Source: CAWCWN01 sp963799245 (GTDB lineage Bacteria > Chloroflexota > Ktedonobacteria > Ktedonobacterales > Ktedonobacteraceae). From it: a stretch of DNA of 64,000 nt. The position numbers were made by a program, and so were the translations under genes. Position 1 is the stretch's first letter. Each line of letters opens with the position of its first letter. Shown here piece by piece: positions 6,632 through 15,126 of the stretch. The notes under the pieces are model-generated. The model did not search any database. It had not been told where the DNA came from and saw only the letters and a list, made by a program, of their open reading frames with translations. The stretch spans positions 310,001 through 374,000 of the forward strand of contig CAWCWN010000003.1 in the NCBI GenBank assembly GCA_963799245.1, read 5' to 3'.

Positions 6632-7879
6632 TTGTTCGTTTACATCTTGAATTGTCACGGGCAGCCCTTAATGCCTTGTTCCCCGCGCAAGGCAAGATTA
6701 TTGCTCGAAGCGGGAAAAGCTCAAGTCATTAATATAGTTCCTTTTACTCTGCAACTGTGCTATGCAAGTTCCGGCTACAAGCAAAAGGTTTCGCTCGGCA
6801 TTGATGCAGGAACACAACATATCGGTGTTTCAGCTACAACGGAGCGGGCAGTTCTCTTTGAGGCAGAAGTGAAGCCACGAACGGATATCCAGGAAGTGTT
6901 GGCTACACGTAGCCAGTTGCGCCGCGCAAGACGGAGCCGCAAGACGCGCTATCGTCAGGCCCGCTTTCTCAACCGAAAGAAACCGGAGGGCTGGCTTGCT
7001 CCTTCTGTTGAGCACAAGGTGCAAGCTCATCTCAAAACCATCAGGATGGTGCATGCGATCTTGCCCATACGCACGATCAGTATCGAGGTGGCCCAGTTTG
7101 ATCTCCAGAAAATTCGCCAGCCTGAGATCGAAGGGAAGGCCTACCAGCAAGGCCCGCAATGGGGGTTCTGGAATGTGCGTGAGTATGTGCTCGCGAGGGA
7201 TGGTCATAGGTGCCAATGGTGTCAGGGCAAATCAAAGGATCCGATCTTGAATGTGCACCATATCGAATTGAGAAAAACAGGCGGGGAGAGCCCTGATAAC
7301 CTGATAACCTTGTGTGAAACGTGTCATAATCTGATCCATCAAACCCATCAGGAACACAAGATACAACGGAAAGCCACCAGTTTCCGCGCTGCGACGCAGA
7401 TGGGCATCCTGCGGTGGAGTGTCTACGAACGTGTCAAAGCGATGTTCCCAAATGTTTACTTGACCTACGGATACAATACCAAGCACACGCGCATAACACA
7501 CCAGCTAGAGAAGTCACATCTCGTGGATGCCCGTTGCATCAGTGGGCATCCGCTGGCATCCTCTGATGGGACCTGGTATTTCATCAAGTGGGTGAGAAGA
7601 AACAATCGGCAACTGCAGAAGGCAACGATCAGGAAAGGTGGGAAACGCCAGCGGAACACGGCTCCTAAGTATGTACATGGCTTTCGTCTCTTTGATACTG
7701 TAAAGTATCATGGCAAAATCTGCTTTGTGTTTGGCAGGCGCAGTTCGGGCTACTTTGATCTTCGTACCCTCGATGGGACCAGGATTTATGCCAGCGCGAG
7801 TTACAAACAGCTCAAAAGCGTACGGAGGGCTTCGGCCCATCTTATAGAAAGTAGGGCGGCATTTTCTCCCGTCCCGTAA
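6632..7879 (+). CDS. iscB: IscB RNA-guided nuclease
   Basis: IscB is the transposon-borne ancestor of Cas9: a nickase pair that cuts DNA matched by its omega RNA. In 415 residues all parts are present: PLMP domain (QPLMPCSPRKARLLLEAG, 11-28), RuvC-I with Asp58 (SLGIDAGTQHIGVS), Arg-rich bridge helix (about 93-116), RuvC-II with Glu152 (ISIEVAQF), HNH with Cys194/Cys197, His209/His210, Asn223 and Cys228/Cys231, RuvC-III with His296 and Asp299 (SHLVDA), and a C-terminal target-adjacent-motif domain (about 315-405). No catalytic residue is missing. The start is TTG at 6632 with GGGAGG nine bases upstream. No tnpA transposase is adjacent, so movement would need a partner elsewhere or has ended. 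Confidence 0.93.
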   Translation: MFVYILNCHGQPLMPCSPRKARLLLEAGKAQVINIVPFTLQLCYASSGYKQKVSLGIDAGTQHIGVSATTERAVLFEAEVKPRTDIQEVLATRSQLRRARRSRKTRYRQARFLNRKKPEGWLAPSVEHKVQAHLKTIRMVHAILPIRTISIEVAQFDLQKIRQPEIEGKAYQQGPQWGFWNVREYVLARDGHRCQWCQGKSKDPILNVHHIELRKTGGESPDNLITLCETCHNLIHQTHQEHKIQRKATSFRAATQMGILRWSVYERVKAMFPNVYLTYGYNTKHTRITHQLEKSHLVDARCISGHPLASSDGTWYFIKWVRRNNRQLQKATIRKGGKRQRNTAPKYVHGFRLFDTVKYHGKICFVFGRRSSGYFDLRTLDGTRIYASASYKQLKSVRRASAHLIESRAAFSPVP

Positions 7880-7890
7880 ATGGAGACGGG
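7868..7890 (+). repeat. hairpin at the 3' end of iscB (possible element end or terminator)
   Basis: CCCGTC (7868-7873) and GACGGG (7885-7890) form a six-bp stem with an eleven-base loop; the iscB stop codon (7877-7879) is in the loop. IS200/IS605 elements carry subterminal hairpins, so this may be the right-end structure. No U-tract follows, which argues against a simple terminator. Confidence 0.35.
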
Positions 7891-7926
7891 TCTCTATGCC
7901 GCGGTTTTGATGAAAGGGAAAGCATA

Positions 7927-8598
7927 ATGAATAACGAGTCAACTGCCGACAAAAAAGATAAAAAAGGTTCAAGAACGTGGGAAGGTAATTTCGGGCGCCG
8001 CCGCTTCCGCGCGCAGTGGGATCGAGAGCCTGGACGGGCCTGGTTTCATTTCCAGGGCCCATTTACTGAAAACGACGACCCGGATGGATTTGGTGTCCCA
8101 CACGCGCCTGATTTCGGCCTTGAGTGGAAGCAGGGGCAAGGCGCACGCGCGTATGGAGAGTATGAAGAGTACCTGGACGAGCTGCGCGAAAAAACCGAGC
8201 GGGCGGCTCGCCGCACCGCCGAACGCGCCAGGCACTATGCACAACGCGCGACCAGACGCGTACGCGATACAAAATGGGATGCGCTAGAAAACGAAATACT
8301 GGCGACGGTAGAAAAAGCGAAGACGGAACTGGAAGATGCACTCGCACGTATTCGACGCGAGTGGAGCAAGAGCCAGCAGGGCTCAAAATCCGCCAGTATA
8401 GCAGACTCGCCCGCACAGCGCGTGCGTATCGAGTACGAAAAAGTGGATCATCCACTTGATGAGGACCTCTCCGCTGGCCAGACGGGTGCGGCCTCCGCAA
8501 CGCCACTCGCGCAACGCCGCATTGTGCTTGAAGAGCTGCGCACGGGCGCAATTACACTTGAAGAGGCGGAACAGCGCTTAAACGAGCTTGGATGGTAG
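7927..8598 (+). CDS. SHOCT-like C-terminal domain protein
   Basis: Of 223 residues, the first 70 are charged and Gly/Phe/Pro-rich, about 75-145 form an Arg/Glu/Ala-rich amphipathic helix likely to be coiled coil (the tract with REKTERAARRTAERARHYAQ), and the C-terminus RRIVLEELRTGAITLEEAEQ followed by RLNELGW is a short SHOCT-type motif. Such motifs often close proteins that self-associate or act at membranes; no enzymatic motif is seen. The gene starts 47 bases after iscB, and a small membrane-protein frame overlaps its end, suggesting a two-gene unit. Function unknown. Confidence 0.6.
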   Translation: MNNESTADKKDKKGSRTWEGNFGRRRFRAQWDREPGRAWFHFQGPFTENDDPDGFGVPHAPDFGLEWKQGQGARAYGEYEEYLDELREKTERAARRTAERARHYAQRATRRVRDTKWDALENEILATVEKAKTELEDALARIRREWSKSQQGSKSASIADSPAQRVRIEYEKVDHPLDEDLSAGQTGAASATPLAQRRIVLEELRTGAITLEEAEQRLNELGW

Positions 8599-8800
8599 AA
8601 GCACGGGCATTCTACCGACCGTAACGGGCATCTTGCCCTGGTTAACGCCCCTGGCGGCTGTGAGGCTGGTATTGAGGATGATAGGGGCGCTGATTACGCA
8701 TGTGTCGCTCAGGGAATACAATCGCCTGGCCGTGCCCCTTGTCCTGCTGCTACTGGCCCTGCTCGTGGCCTACGGACGGTTTGTGGTCGTTCCCCTCTAG
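8588..8800 (+). CDS. small membrane protein, 70 residues
   Basis: It starts at TTG 8588, overlapping the previous gene by eleven bases. Two hydrophobic stretches, roughly residues 10-37 and 48-65 (LAVPLVLLLLALLVAYGRFV), indicate two membrane helices. There is no start ATG in this frame, and no family is recognised. The overlap suggests translational coupling with the coiled-coil protein upstream, which could thereby be anchored at the membrane. The reading is plausible but not certain. Confidence 0.45.
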   Translation: MDGRSTGILPTVTGILPWLTPLAAVRLVLRMIGALITHVSLREYNRLAVPLVLLLLALLVAYGRFVVVPL

Positions 8801-9109
8801 CGCACCAGCACCTTTTTTGCGGCGCTTTTACTCTTTTTATTTAAAAAGTTCCTCTTCACTAACCGCCCGGTAGCTCTTCAGACTTTAATGCTCCTTTTCT
8901 CTCTGGAAGATGCACACGCCGCGCATTTCAGGTTATAACTCATGCGAATGTGCGCTGTAACCCTCGCCCGTATCTGCTGATAACAAAAGCATAGTGGCAC
9001 GTATCTGCACTGCTGGCGAGGCCCCATCGCCAGGCAGAGAGGGAAGCTATGCCGTTGTTCTAGCAGATCGGGTAGCACGCAGGATGCTGCCCATAGGAGG
9101 ATAAGCAGG
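8801..9109. other. intergenic region
   Basis: About 300 bases without a credible gene on either strand. A T-rich tract near 8811-8840 might end transcription of the upstream pair. AGGAGG at 9095-9100 belongs to the next gene. No clear promoter or repeat was seen. Confidence 0.3.
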
Positions 9110-10174
9110 ATGGTCATGCAAAAGCACCCTTTGTTTATTATTGCCGGGCTGTTGATCGCGCTGATCTCCAGTAGTTGCGCCGGTGCTACTCAGTCCACTT
9201 CAAACTCTAAGCAGGCGCCCGCTCACCAGTTTAATGCCGCGGGGAATATACTTATTTCGGATCAGTTTAATAACCGCATTGTTGAGGTAGCTCCCGACGG
9301 GCATATTGTATGGGCCTTTGGCTCAGGCAACCCCAAACTCTGCAATCCCGGTCCCAATACGATCATCGGCCTCAATGATGCCGAGCGCCTGAGCGGCGGC
9401 CTGACTCTGACAGCAGGCACGGGCATCCCCGCCGGTTCAGCGAGTTACACCAAAGGTTGCGTCGACAACCGCGTCATCGTCGTCAACCAGCAGGGCAAAA
9501 TCGTGTGGCAATATGGCCAGGCCGGCGTGACGGGCTCTGGCCCCAACCAGCTGAACGCGCCGGTGTTTGCCATCCAGTTGCCCAATCACAATATCATGGT
9601 CGTTGACCAGGGTAACAATCGTGTGATCGAGATAGACAAGAGCAGCAAACATATCGTCTGGTCGTACGGTCCAAAGTCCGGTCCTGGTGCCCTCAACAAC
9701 CCCAACAGCGCCGAACTCCTGCCCAATGGTCATATTCTCATTGGAGATGAGAATAACAACCGCGTTATCGAGATCACGCGTTCTGGCTCCATCGTGTGGC
9801 AATATAACCAGGGGCTCAGCGCGGCCGCTTTTGCCAGTCGACTGCCCAACGGCAATACATTGATCACCGATTCGTCTCATAGCCGCATCCTGGAGGTGAC
9901 CCCCAGCAAACACATCGTGTTTGAGTACTTCACCAATAGCGACGCGACCAGCGGTAGCGCGCCTCTGCCGACCAATGCTGTGCAGCTGGCCAACGGCAGC
10001 ATCAGTATTGCCGACCAGTTTAATCATCGTGTACTCATCGTTAATCCAACAATACAGTTCCAGTATGGGACCGTCAACGTGCCCGGCAATGGAGCTGGTC
10101 AGCTCGATGGTCCCTATACGTCCTATGTGATCGGCGATTACACGGGACAGACTCCGCCTCCACCAAGCTTTTAA
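9110..10174 (+). CDS. NHL/PQQ-like beta-propeller lipoprotein
   Basis: A signal peptide with a lipobox (LISSSCAG, Cys23) predicts a lipid-anchored extracellular protein. After it, repeats of about 45 residues of the form ILISDQFNNRIVEV / IVWAFG, IMVVDQGNNRVIEID / HIVWSYG and ILIGDENNNRVIEI / IVWQY build a beta-propeller of NHL or PQQ type, about six blades in 354 residues. Such propellers bind proteins or carbohydrates, or serve as lyase scaffolds; no catalytic set is evident. The start is ATG 9110 with AGGAGG nine bases upstream. A cupredoxin lipoprotein follows 34 bases later, so the pair may act together at the cell surface. Confidence 0.75.
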   Translation: MVMQKHPLFIIAGLLIALISSSCAGATQSTSNSKQAPAHQFNAAGNILISDQFNNRIVEVAPDGHIVWAFGSGNPKLCNPGPNTIIGLNDAERLSGGLTLTAGTGIPAGSASYTKGCVDNRVIVVNQQGKIVWQYGQAGVTGSGPNQLNAPVFAIQLPNHNIMVVDQGNNRVIEIDKSSKHIVWSYGPKSGPGALNNPNSAELLPNGHILIGDENNNRVIEITRSGSIVWQYNQGLSAAAFASRLPNGNTLITDSSHSRILEVTPSKHIVFEYFTNSDATSGSAPLPTNAVQLANGSISIADQFNHRVLIVNPTIQFQYGTVNVPGNGAGQLDGPYTSYVIGDYTGQTPPPPSF

Positions 10175-10208
10175 TACGGGGGGATATTACGAGAAAAAAG
10201 AGGAGAAG

Positions 10209-10694
10209 ATGTCAAAAAACATATACCTGCTAAGGCACAGTTTACCCGCGTGGTCGTATCTGCCGGTGATAGTGCTGGGCGCGCTACTGCTGCTGTCCGC
10301 CTGTGGCGGCGGCACGCCCAGCGCCGCCGCCTCTACGGCGACGCCGACAACTCCTGCAAGCACGCCTGCTACCGCCCCGCCTACGCCTACGCCTACGCTC
10401 GCGCCGAAGGCTACCCCGGCCGCGGGCACCAGTCAGACTGTAATGATCATCACCAATAGCGATGGCAGCTTTGGCTTCAGCCCGGCGTTGCTGACGATCA
10501 AACCCGGCACGACTGTAACCTGGAAGAACGTGTCGCTGGCGCCCCATACGGTAACCAGTGATGACGGTACGACCTTTGATAGTGGGACCGTTGCAGTGGG
10601 CCAGAGCTTTCAATTCAAGTTTACTGCCGCCGGCACGTTCACCTATCATTGCAATATCCACCCCTACATGAAGGCGACAATTGTCGTCAGTTAA
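10209..10694 (+). CDS. cupredoxin (plastocyanin-like) lipoprotein
   Basis: A type-1 copper protein anchored outside the membrane, likely an electron carrier or copper-binding protein. The signal peptide ends in a lipobox (LLLLSACGGG, Cys32), followed by a Thr/Pro/Ala linker (about 36-72). The cupredoxin fold (about 75-161) carries all four copper ligands: His113 (APHTV), Cys148 and His151 (YHCNIH) and Met154. The 161-residue length is usual for plastocyanin/azurin-family lipoproteins. The natural partner is not visible, though the beta-propeller gene upstream is in the same direction. Confidence 0.85.
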   Translation: MSKNIYLLRHSLPAWSYLPVIVLGALLLLSACGGGTPSAAASTATPTTPASTPATAPPTPTPTLAPKATPAAGTSQTVMIITNSDGSFGFSPALLTIKPGTTVTWKNVSLAPHTVTSDDGTTFDSGTVAVGQSFQFKFTAAGTFTYHCNIHPYMKATIVVS

Positions 10695-10725
10695 CATGCG
10701 GAGGAACAGGAGAGTATATCATTAG

Positions 10726-11262
10726 CTATAGCGAGGCCGCTTTGCCGCGATCAATAAACCAATAAATCAAGCCCAGAACGAGCAGAGCCAGTCCCGGAAA
10801 CCAGAGCGAGAGTATGACATAGGCCAGGTTGGAGGGCAGAAGACGATCGGTAGGCGCATAATACACCAGGCCGACGGCAAATACCAGCAGAGCAGGAGTT
10901 ATGGCCCCTTTGCCAACATATCCCCGACGCGCCATCAATGCAACCAGGAAGAGTCCCAGGCTGATGGCCAGAAAGAGCAGCCCTGCGCTGTCAGCCCCGC
11001 TGATCAGCCGCCTGTACGTAAGGTAGATGACCGCGCCGATGAGCGTCACCATTATACCGCTTATTACGAGACGATACGGATAAATGAGAGCTCCAACCAG
11101 CATGCCGGCCCCAAACAAGAACAGTCCGAGGGGGTAGGCGAATGGATCAGGGTGCACCAACCAGGCTGCGAGCAGAAACACAATGCCTAATAGAATGAGC
11201 ACGCAGATCTGCCTGAAATTCCTCTCACGAATTGCCGTGCGTACAGAAAATGTTTTTGACAT
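10726..11262 (-). CDS. six-helix membrane protein of unknown function
   Basis: 178 residues with six evenly spaced hydrophobic segments (starting with VLILLGIVFLLAAWLV near residue 22 and ending with LALLVLGLIYWFI near 165). No transporter motif or conserved charged residue within the membrane is evident. ATG at 11262 with GAGGAG seven bases ahead. It stands alone, convergent with the cupredoxin gene. Confidence 0.6.
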   Translation of the reverse strand: MSKTFSVRTAIRERNFRQICVLILLGIVFLLAAWLVHPDPFAYPLGLFLFGAGMLVGALIYPYRLVISGIMVTLIGAVIYLTYRRLISGADSAGLLFLAISLGLFLVALMARRGYVGKGAITPALLVFAVGLVYYAPTDRLLPSNLAYVILSLWFPGLALLVLGLIYWFIDRGKAASL

Positions 11263-11430
11263 GCCGGCTCCTCATTATATACAAGATTTTCAACGGCCGC
11301 ACACATATAGCTTAGCATACAACAAACAGTATCAAAAAAATGACCTTTTAGTTGATTTGTAATCTAAACCCCATGCGAAGCGTGTAATAAATTAATGTAC
11401 AACAGGCTGATTTTTTTTACAAAAGTGCCT

Positions 11431-12009
11431 TCACAACTTCATGGACGTGAGAAACTCGTTGACTTTTTCCCGCTCGATACCCGCCTTATCCGTAAAAGCG
11501 AGAAGCTCCTCTTTTTGCCGGGCGTACATCTGCTTGATTAGCTTGCGCTTGGCAGGATCGATACCGCGTGGCGAGGACTGGCTGATCTCATAGAGGAAGC
11601 TCATCATATCCAGCAGCTTCAACTCATCGCGCAGGGACTGGTCTTCTTCAATCGCGAAGGCGCTAAGGATATCGTGCTGAATGGTCTCAATGGCCTCTTT
11701 CACGGCCGCAGTTTTGAAAAAAGGCAGGATATCTCCAATGACTGCTTCATGAGCGTCGTGTACAAGCGCCAGCGTGACAAGCCGGTCTCGCTTTTCCTGC
11801 GGATAGGAGTTATGCGCCGACCAGTAGAGCGCCAGGAAAGCGACTGCCATGGTATGCTGGCCAACATTCCAGCTGCCAAAACCCGAGACGCTATACACCC
11901 GGGGGATATTGAAAAGATTCATCAAGAAATCCAGGTTGGGATGTTTCGAAACATGCCCCAGCATGCCCTGCGGGGTAAAGATGTTCTCATAGTTAATGTG
12001 CTCACTCAT
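11431..12009 (-). CDS. HD-domain phosphohydrolase (YfbR-like)
   Basis: HD proteins of this group hydrolyse nucleoside 5'-monophosphates or related phosphates with a metal pair. In 192 residues the metal ligands are visible: His52 (VGQHTMAVA), His84-Asp85 (LVHDAHEAVIGD) with Glu88 and Asp93, and a later Asp in LKLLDMMSF. Length and the EAVIGDI motif fit the YfbR/5'-deoxynucleotidase family (dNMP salvage), though the exact substrate cannot be read. The start at 12009 has GAGGTG six bases upstream. It is a single gene. Confidence 0.75.
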   Translation of the reverse strand: MSEHINYENIFTPQGMLGHVSKHPNLDFLMNLFNIPRVYSVSGFGSWNVGQHTMAVAFLALYWSAHNSYPQEKRDRLVTLALVHDAHEAVIGDILPFFKTAAVKEAIETIQHDILSAFAIEEDQSLRDELKLLDMMSFLYEISQSSPRGIDPAKRKLIKQMYARQKEELLAFTDKAGIEREKVNEFLTSMKL

Positions 12010-12184
12010 ATATTCACCTCGATCTTGCTATGTGTTCATAATTTGTGCTTGTATTTTATCATCCCCCTCCGTGGGACGGGCTAGACTTGTGAGGCGATGG
12101 AGCGCGGCCGCACAGTTGCATGGCGTAGACTTAGCACCTGTCACCCAGACCAGAAATGTCGCGTTAAAAGCGTTTACCTGGATA

Positions 12185-12448
12185 TTACTTGCTGGCGGGT
12201 CGCGTTGCGCGTTCAAGCGATGCCAGGCGCGTAAAAGCCTCGCGTGCCGAGCAGCCGCACATGCTCGCAGACGGCTGCAAACGCTCGCATACCTGCGGTC
12301 GCTCGGGCCTTCCGAAAAGCTGACAGCGATTATTTTTCGTCAGGTGAATACAGCGCACCCCCGCCGGTTTGCCATCCGGCATAGCGGGGATCGCTGATGA
12401 AATGGACGGGGCGATACAACAGGCCCCGCAACCGACGCGGCACTCCAT
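12185..12448 (-). CDS. YkgJ-type cysteine cluster protein
   Basis: An 87-residue protein with many Cys: Cys3, Cys7, Cys10, Cys11 (CRVGCGACC), Cys33, Cys42, Cys54, Cys64 and Cys66. The pattern C..G..CC near the N-terminus plus later C..L......C.......P..C is that of the UPF0153/YkgJ family, thought to chelate zinc or iron. Start ATG 12448 with GAGGG ahead. Short but of normal length for the family. No partner gene nearby; function beyond metal binding is unknown. Confidence 0.7.
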   Translation of the reverse strand: MECRVGCGACCIAPSISSAIPAMPDGKPAGVRCIHLTKNNRCQLFGRPERPQVCERLQPSASMCGCSAREAFTRLASLERATRPASK

Positions 12449-12676
12449 GGGCCACCCTCTTTTCTTGCTGGAAATGAGTAGACGCTACTGCAGATACGTC
12501 TCGAACCACCCCAGGACCTGGCACATCGTAGCAGAAAGCCGGATGGCGCGCTCAATCTCCTGCGACCATGGCTATGGGACGCACCGGAGAGACGGTCGCG
12601 ACGCGCAGCTTGACCAGAGGGCGCCATTGCCGGTTTTTCTCTCTGCCAGCTGTGTCTGTGGCCGGCCAGACAGAGA

Positions 12677-14584
12677 TCAAGCCACTTTTTTTGTTCGTCG
12701 CGAGTGCCCTTCCTCAGCCAGTGCTTTCACCCATTGATGATTCCCTTCCACCTTCTCTCCCCTGGCGAGCTGCCCAGCCAAGTAGAGCCAGCAGATGGCA
12801 TTGGGCGCGGTCAGGTAATCTTTGTTGGCATACGCGAACGCCGCCGAACTCATGCGTTGATAGGCCAGCTGATCGGTCAACAGCGTAGAGAGATGTTGAG
12901 CGACCAGCGAGGTATCCCCACGTTCCACCAGATGTCCTGAGACCCCATCCTGGAGCTGCAGCGGGATGCCGCCGGCATTATACGCGATCACTGGCTTCCC
13001 CTTCATAAGGGCTTCCGTAACCTTGACTTCAAAGCCTTCTTTAATGGAAAGCTGAAGAACCACTTTGCTCCCTCGCAAGAGGGCATTCAAGATTTGATCG
13101 CGATGTGGCAGCCTCAAGACCTTTATATCGTCTGCAAAGTCGGCGTAGGCTTCTGACTGCAATAACTTCAGAATATGGCTGTACACAGGAACACCATCTG
13201 GATCATCAATTGAGCTATTACCCGTGATGACTAACTGCGGCACAGGCTGCTTACGCTGTTGCAGCAGCTCGCGCAATTTCTTATATGCTTCGAGCACATC
13301 GGGAATTCCTTTTGAAGGATCAAACCTGGCGATCTGGATAATGTAGGGCCGATCAAGATCCAGCGGTGTCTGCCTCTCTTGCGAGAGCAGAGCATTAAAC
13401 AACTTCAGGTAGGTTGATATCTGCTCAGGTGTCAGTGGTTTATTGAGTCCATCTAAAGGATCGGTCGTCGCCGGCATATACAGGATTTTTGCCACTGGCA
13501 CATTGTGGGGGATAAAGTTCTCAATAGGATGGCTGACAAAATAATCAGCATCCTTAATCTTCTCCCACAGGAAACTCCAGGTTGTGTGTTGTGGCGTACC
13601 AGGTTGGTTGGCCAGGCTACCCACGATTTGAATATGGGAGCGGTAAATGATTTTAGCGGCTGGATTGGCCTGCTTGATGTAAGGGATCAGACCGGCAGGC
13701 TGAGGATCATCTATCACAAGCACATCTGCCGCCTTAAACACAGCCTCCAGAGCCGAGGCGTTTTCTCTCATCCATGTCTCGTAAAGAGCTCTGTCCTCAA
13801 ACGTCAGCTCGGTCTCTCTGCTCGCGACAGCTTGTAGTACGTTATGGAATTTTGCCTTGGTAATGCTGAACACCTCTTTTTTAGGCCTCAGGGTATACCA
13901 GTGAGCATCGACATCTAATAAGCGCAGGAGCCTGATAAGGGCATGACGCATCAGTGCAACGCCGCCGCCCTGCGGCGAAGCATTGACAAAGACCAGCCGC
14001 TTGCCGCGAAAGGCCTGCGCCAGTTCTAGCAGAAGCGCAAAGTCCTGCTCAGAGGTTATTTTTTGATAATCTGCAAGCGTAACCAGTGCCGAGACCTGCA
14101 CCTCATGGTTGGCCAGAAATTGTGTGCGCGCGTTATTGTTTTCGTCGAAGCTGGAGGCCAGCTCCTGGACGCGCTTCTGTAAAGTCCGCTGCTCAGTGCC
14201 AGCGGGCCCTGGCAGCACATACGGCACAATATCTTCGCGCAGCCAGAGCTTTGAGGCCAGGTCCGCGGGTTGATCTTCACCTTCTATAGAAGCGGCGACC
14301 CACTGGAGATGCTGAGACTCGGCGGCCTGCTTCAGCCAGGCGAGCAGTACCTTGCTTACGACATCTGCGCGCTGCAGAGTTAGTTTATGGCTGGCGATGC
14401 CGCCGCTGCTGGTGGCGATCTGCATAGCACCATCCTTCACCTGTATACTGGCATAAGCCGCCGTAGGCATTTCCTGGTTCAGGAGTGTATATTCTTCAAG
14501 TTCTTGCTCTATCTCCAAGAGCCCTAAATCGCGGTTCTTGCGGGCCGCCAGCGTTTTTGCTTGCTCAGCTGTCTTCATTTTCAT
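12677..14584 (-). CDS. GT4 glycosyltransferase, trehalose synthase (TreT)-like
   Basis: Enzymes of this group join NDP-glucose to glucose to give trehalose, a stress solute, and act in the cytoplasm. The 635-residue protein has an N-terminal extension of about 180 residues, then a GT-B fold. The first Rossmann half holds NASPQGGGVALMRHALIRLL and VLVIDDPQPAGLIPYI; the second half holds ARFDPSKGIPDVLEAY, a GNSSIDDPDG loop, and the donor-site Glu-x7-Glu in IKEGFEVKVTEALMKGKPVI. The order and the DDPQ motif agree with TreT/trehalose-phosphorylase-type enzymes. The N-terminal extension is unusual compared with archaeal TreT of about 410 residues and is closer to the larger trehalose phosphorylase-like proteins. 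Start ATG 14584 has only a weak ribosome site. Confidence 0.7.
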   Translation of the reverse strand: MKMKTAEQAKTLAARKNRDLGLLEIEQELEEYTLLNQEMPTAAYASIQVKDGAMQIATSSGGIASHKLTLQRADVVSKVLLAWLKQAAESQHLQWVAASIEGEDQPADLASKLWLREDIVPYVLPGPAGTEQRTLQKRVQELASSFDENNNARTQFLANHEVQVSALVTLADYQKITSEQDFALLLELAQAFRGKRLVFVNASPQGGGVALMRHALIRLLRLLDVDAHWYTLRPKKEVFSITKAKFHNVLQAVASRETELTFEDRALYETWMRENASALEAVFKAADVLVIDDPQPAGLIPYIKQANPAAKIIYRSHIQIVGSLANQPGTPQHTTWSFLWEKIKDADYFVSHPIENFIPHNVPVAKILYMPATTDPLDGLNKPLTPEQISTYLKLFNALLSQERQTPLDLDRPYIIQIARFDPSKGIPDVLEAYKKLRELLQQRKQPVPQLVITGNSSIDDPDGVPVYSHILKLLQSEAYADFADDIKVLRLPHRDQILNALLRGSKVVLQLSIKEGFEVKVTEALMKGKPVIAYNAGGIPLQLQDGVSGHLVERGDTSLVAQHLSTLLTDQLAYQRMSSAAFAYANKDYLTAPNAICWLYLAGQLARGEKVEGNHQWVKALAEEGHSRRTKKVA

Positions 14585-15126
14585 TTATTTATACCAGGAA
14601 TACCTCCACCGGGCCGGGAGCTCCTCTTCTGCCATGCAAAAGCATGTATTCAGTTAAGGGGAAATACACTACTCGTGGAGGAGAAATCGTTCAATCTTCT
14701 ATCTATAGAAACAGGCAGCAGCAGCACCTTATTCCACTTATGTCAAGTTTTGTCTGGCTTCACAGCCGACTGCCAAACTCTCCTGGCTCTCGCATTTTTT
14801 GCATCACCTGCCTTTAGCAGAGCGGAAACCACTCTGCTGGCGCGCGTTATACTACGCCCCTGCTGGTCTCAGCGCCTGTGTCCTATGAAAAGACGTCTCG
14901 CAAGAGCCACATGGGTATGCTTTTGAGCAACTCAACTTCAGGTTTGCGCACAGGCAGCGCTCCTCTCACACGAAAAATTTACACCTGTCGCTTGAGCAGT
15001 GCAATATAGTAGATAAGAGAAGCAGAATATTTGCCTTAGAATGGGCATGCTCCCCTGTTCTCTTACTTTGCGCAATGTTTCAAACGAACTCACGTCTACT
15101 AACAGTAAGTAAAAGTAGGAAAGACT
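14585..15126. other. long intergenic region between divergent genes
   Basis: About 540 bases. Open frames exist but their composition is not protein-like. The region should contain promoters for the glycosyltransferase (minus) and the membrane protein at 15127 (plus); I could not fix either with confidence. No repeat or RNA fold stood out. Confidence 0.3.

Noticed and set aside
5160..6700. tRNA gene or attachment core near the recombinase
   Set aside because: No T-loop consensus or cloverleaf was found, and no duplicate flanking sequence could be seen within the window.
12340..12627. Minus-strand 95-residue frame upstream of the YkgJ-type gene
   Set aside because: Overlaps the Cys-cluster gene in a different frame and is Arg/Ser-rich; no ribosome site.
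14485..14926. Frames of 110-121 residues in the long intergenic region
   Set aside because: Start within another gene or lack a ribosome site, and have no protein-like pattern.
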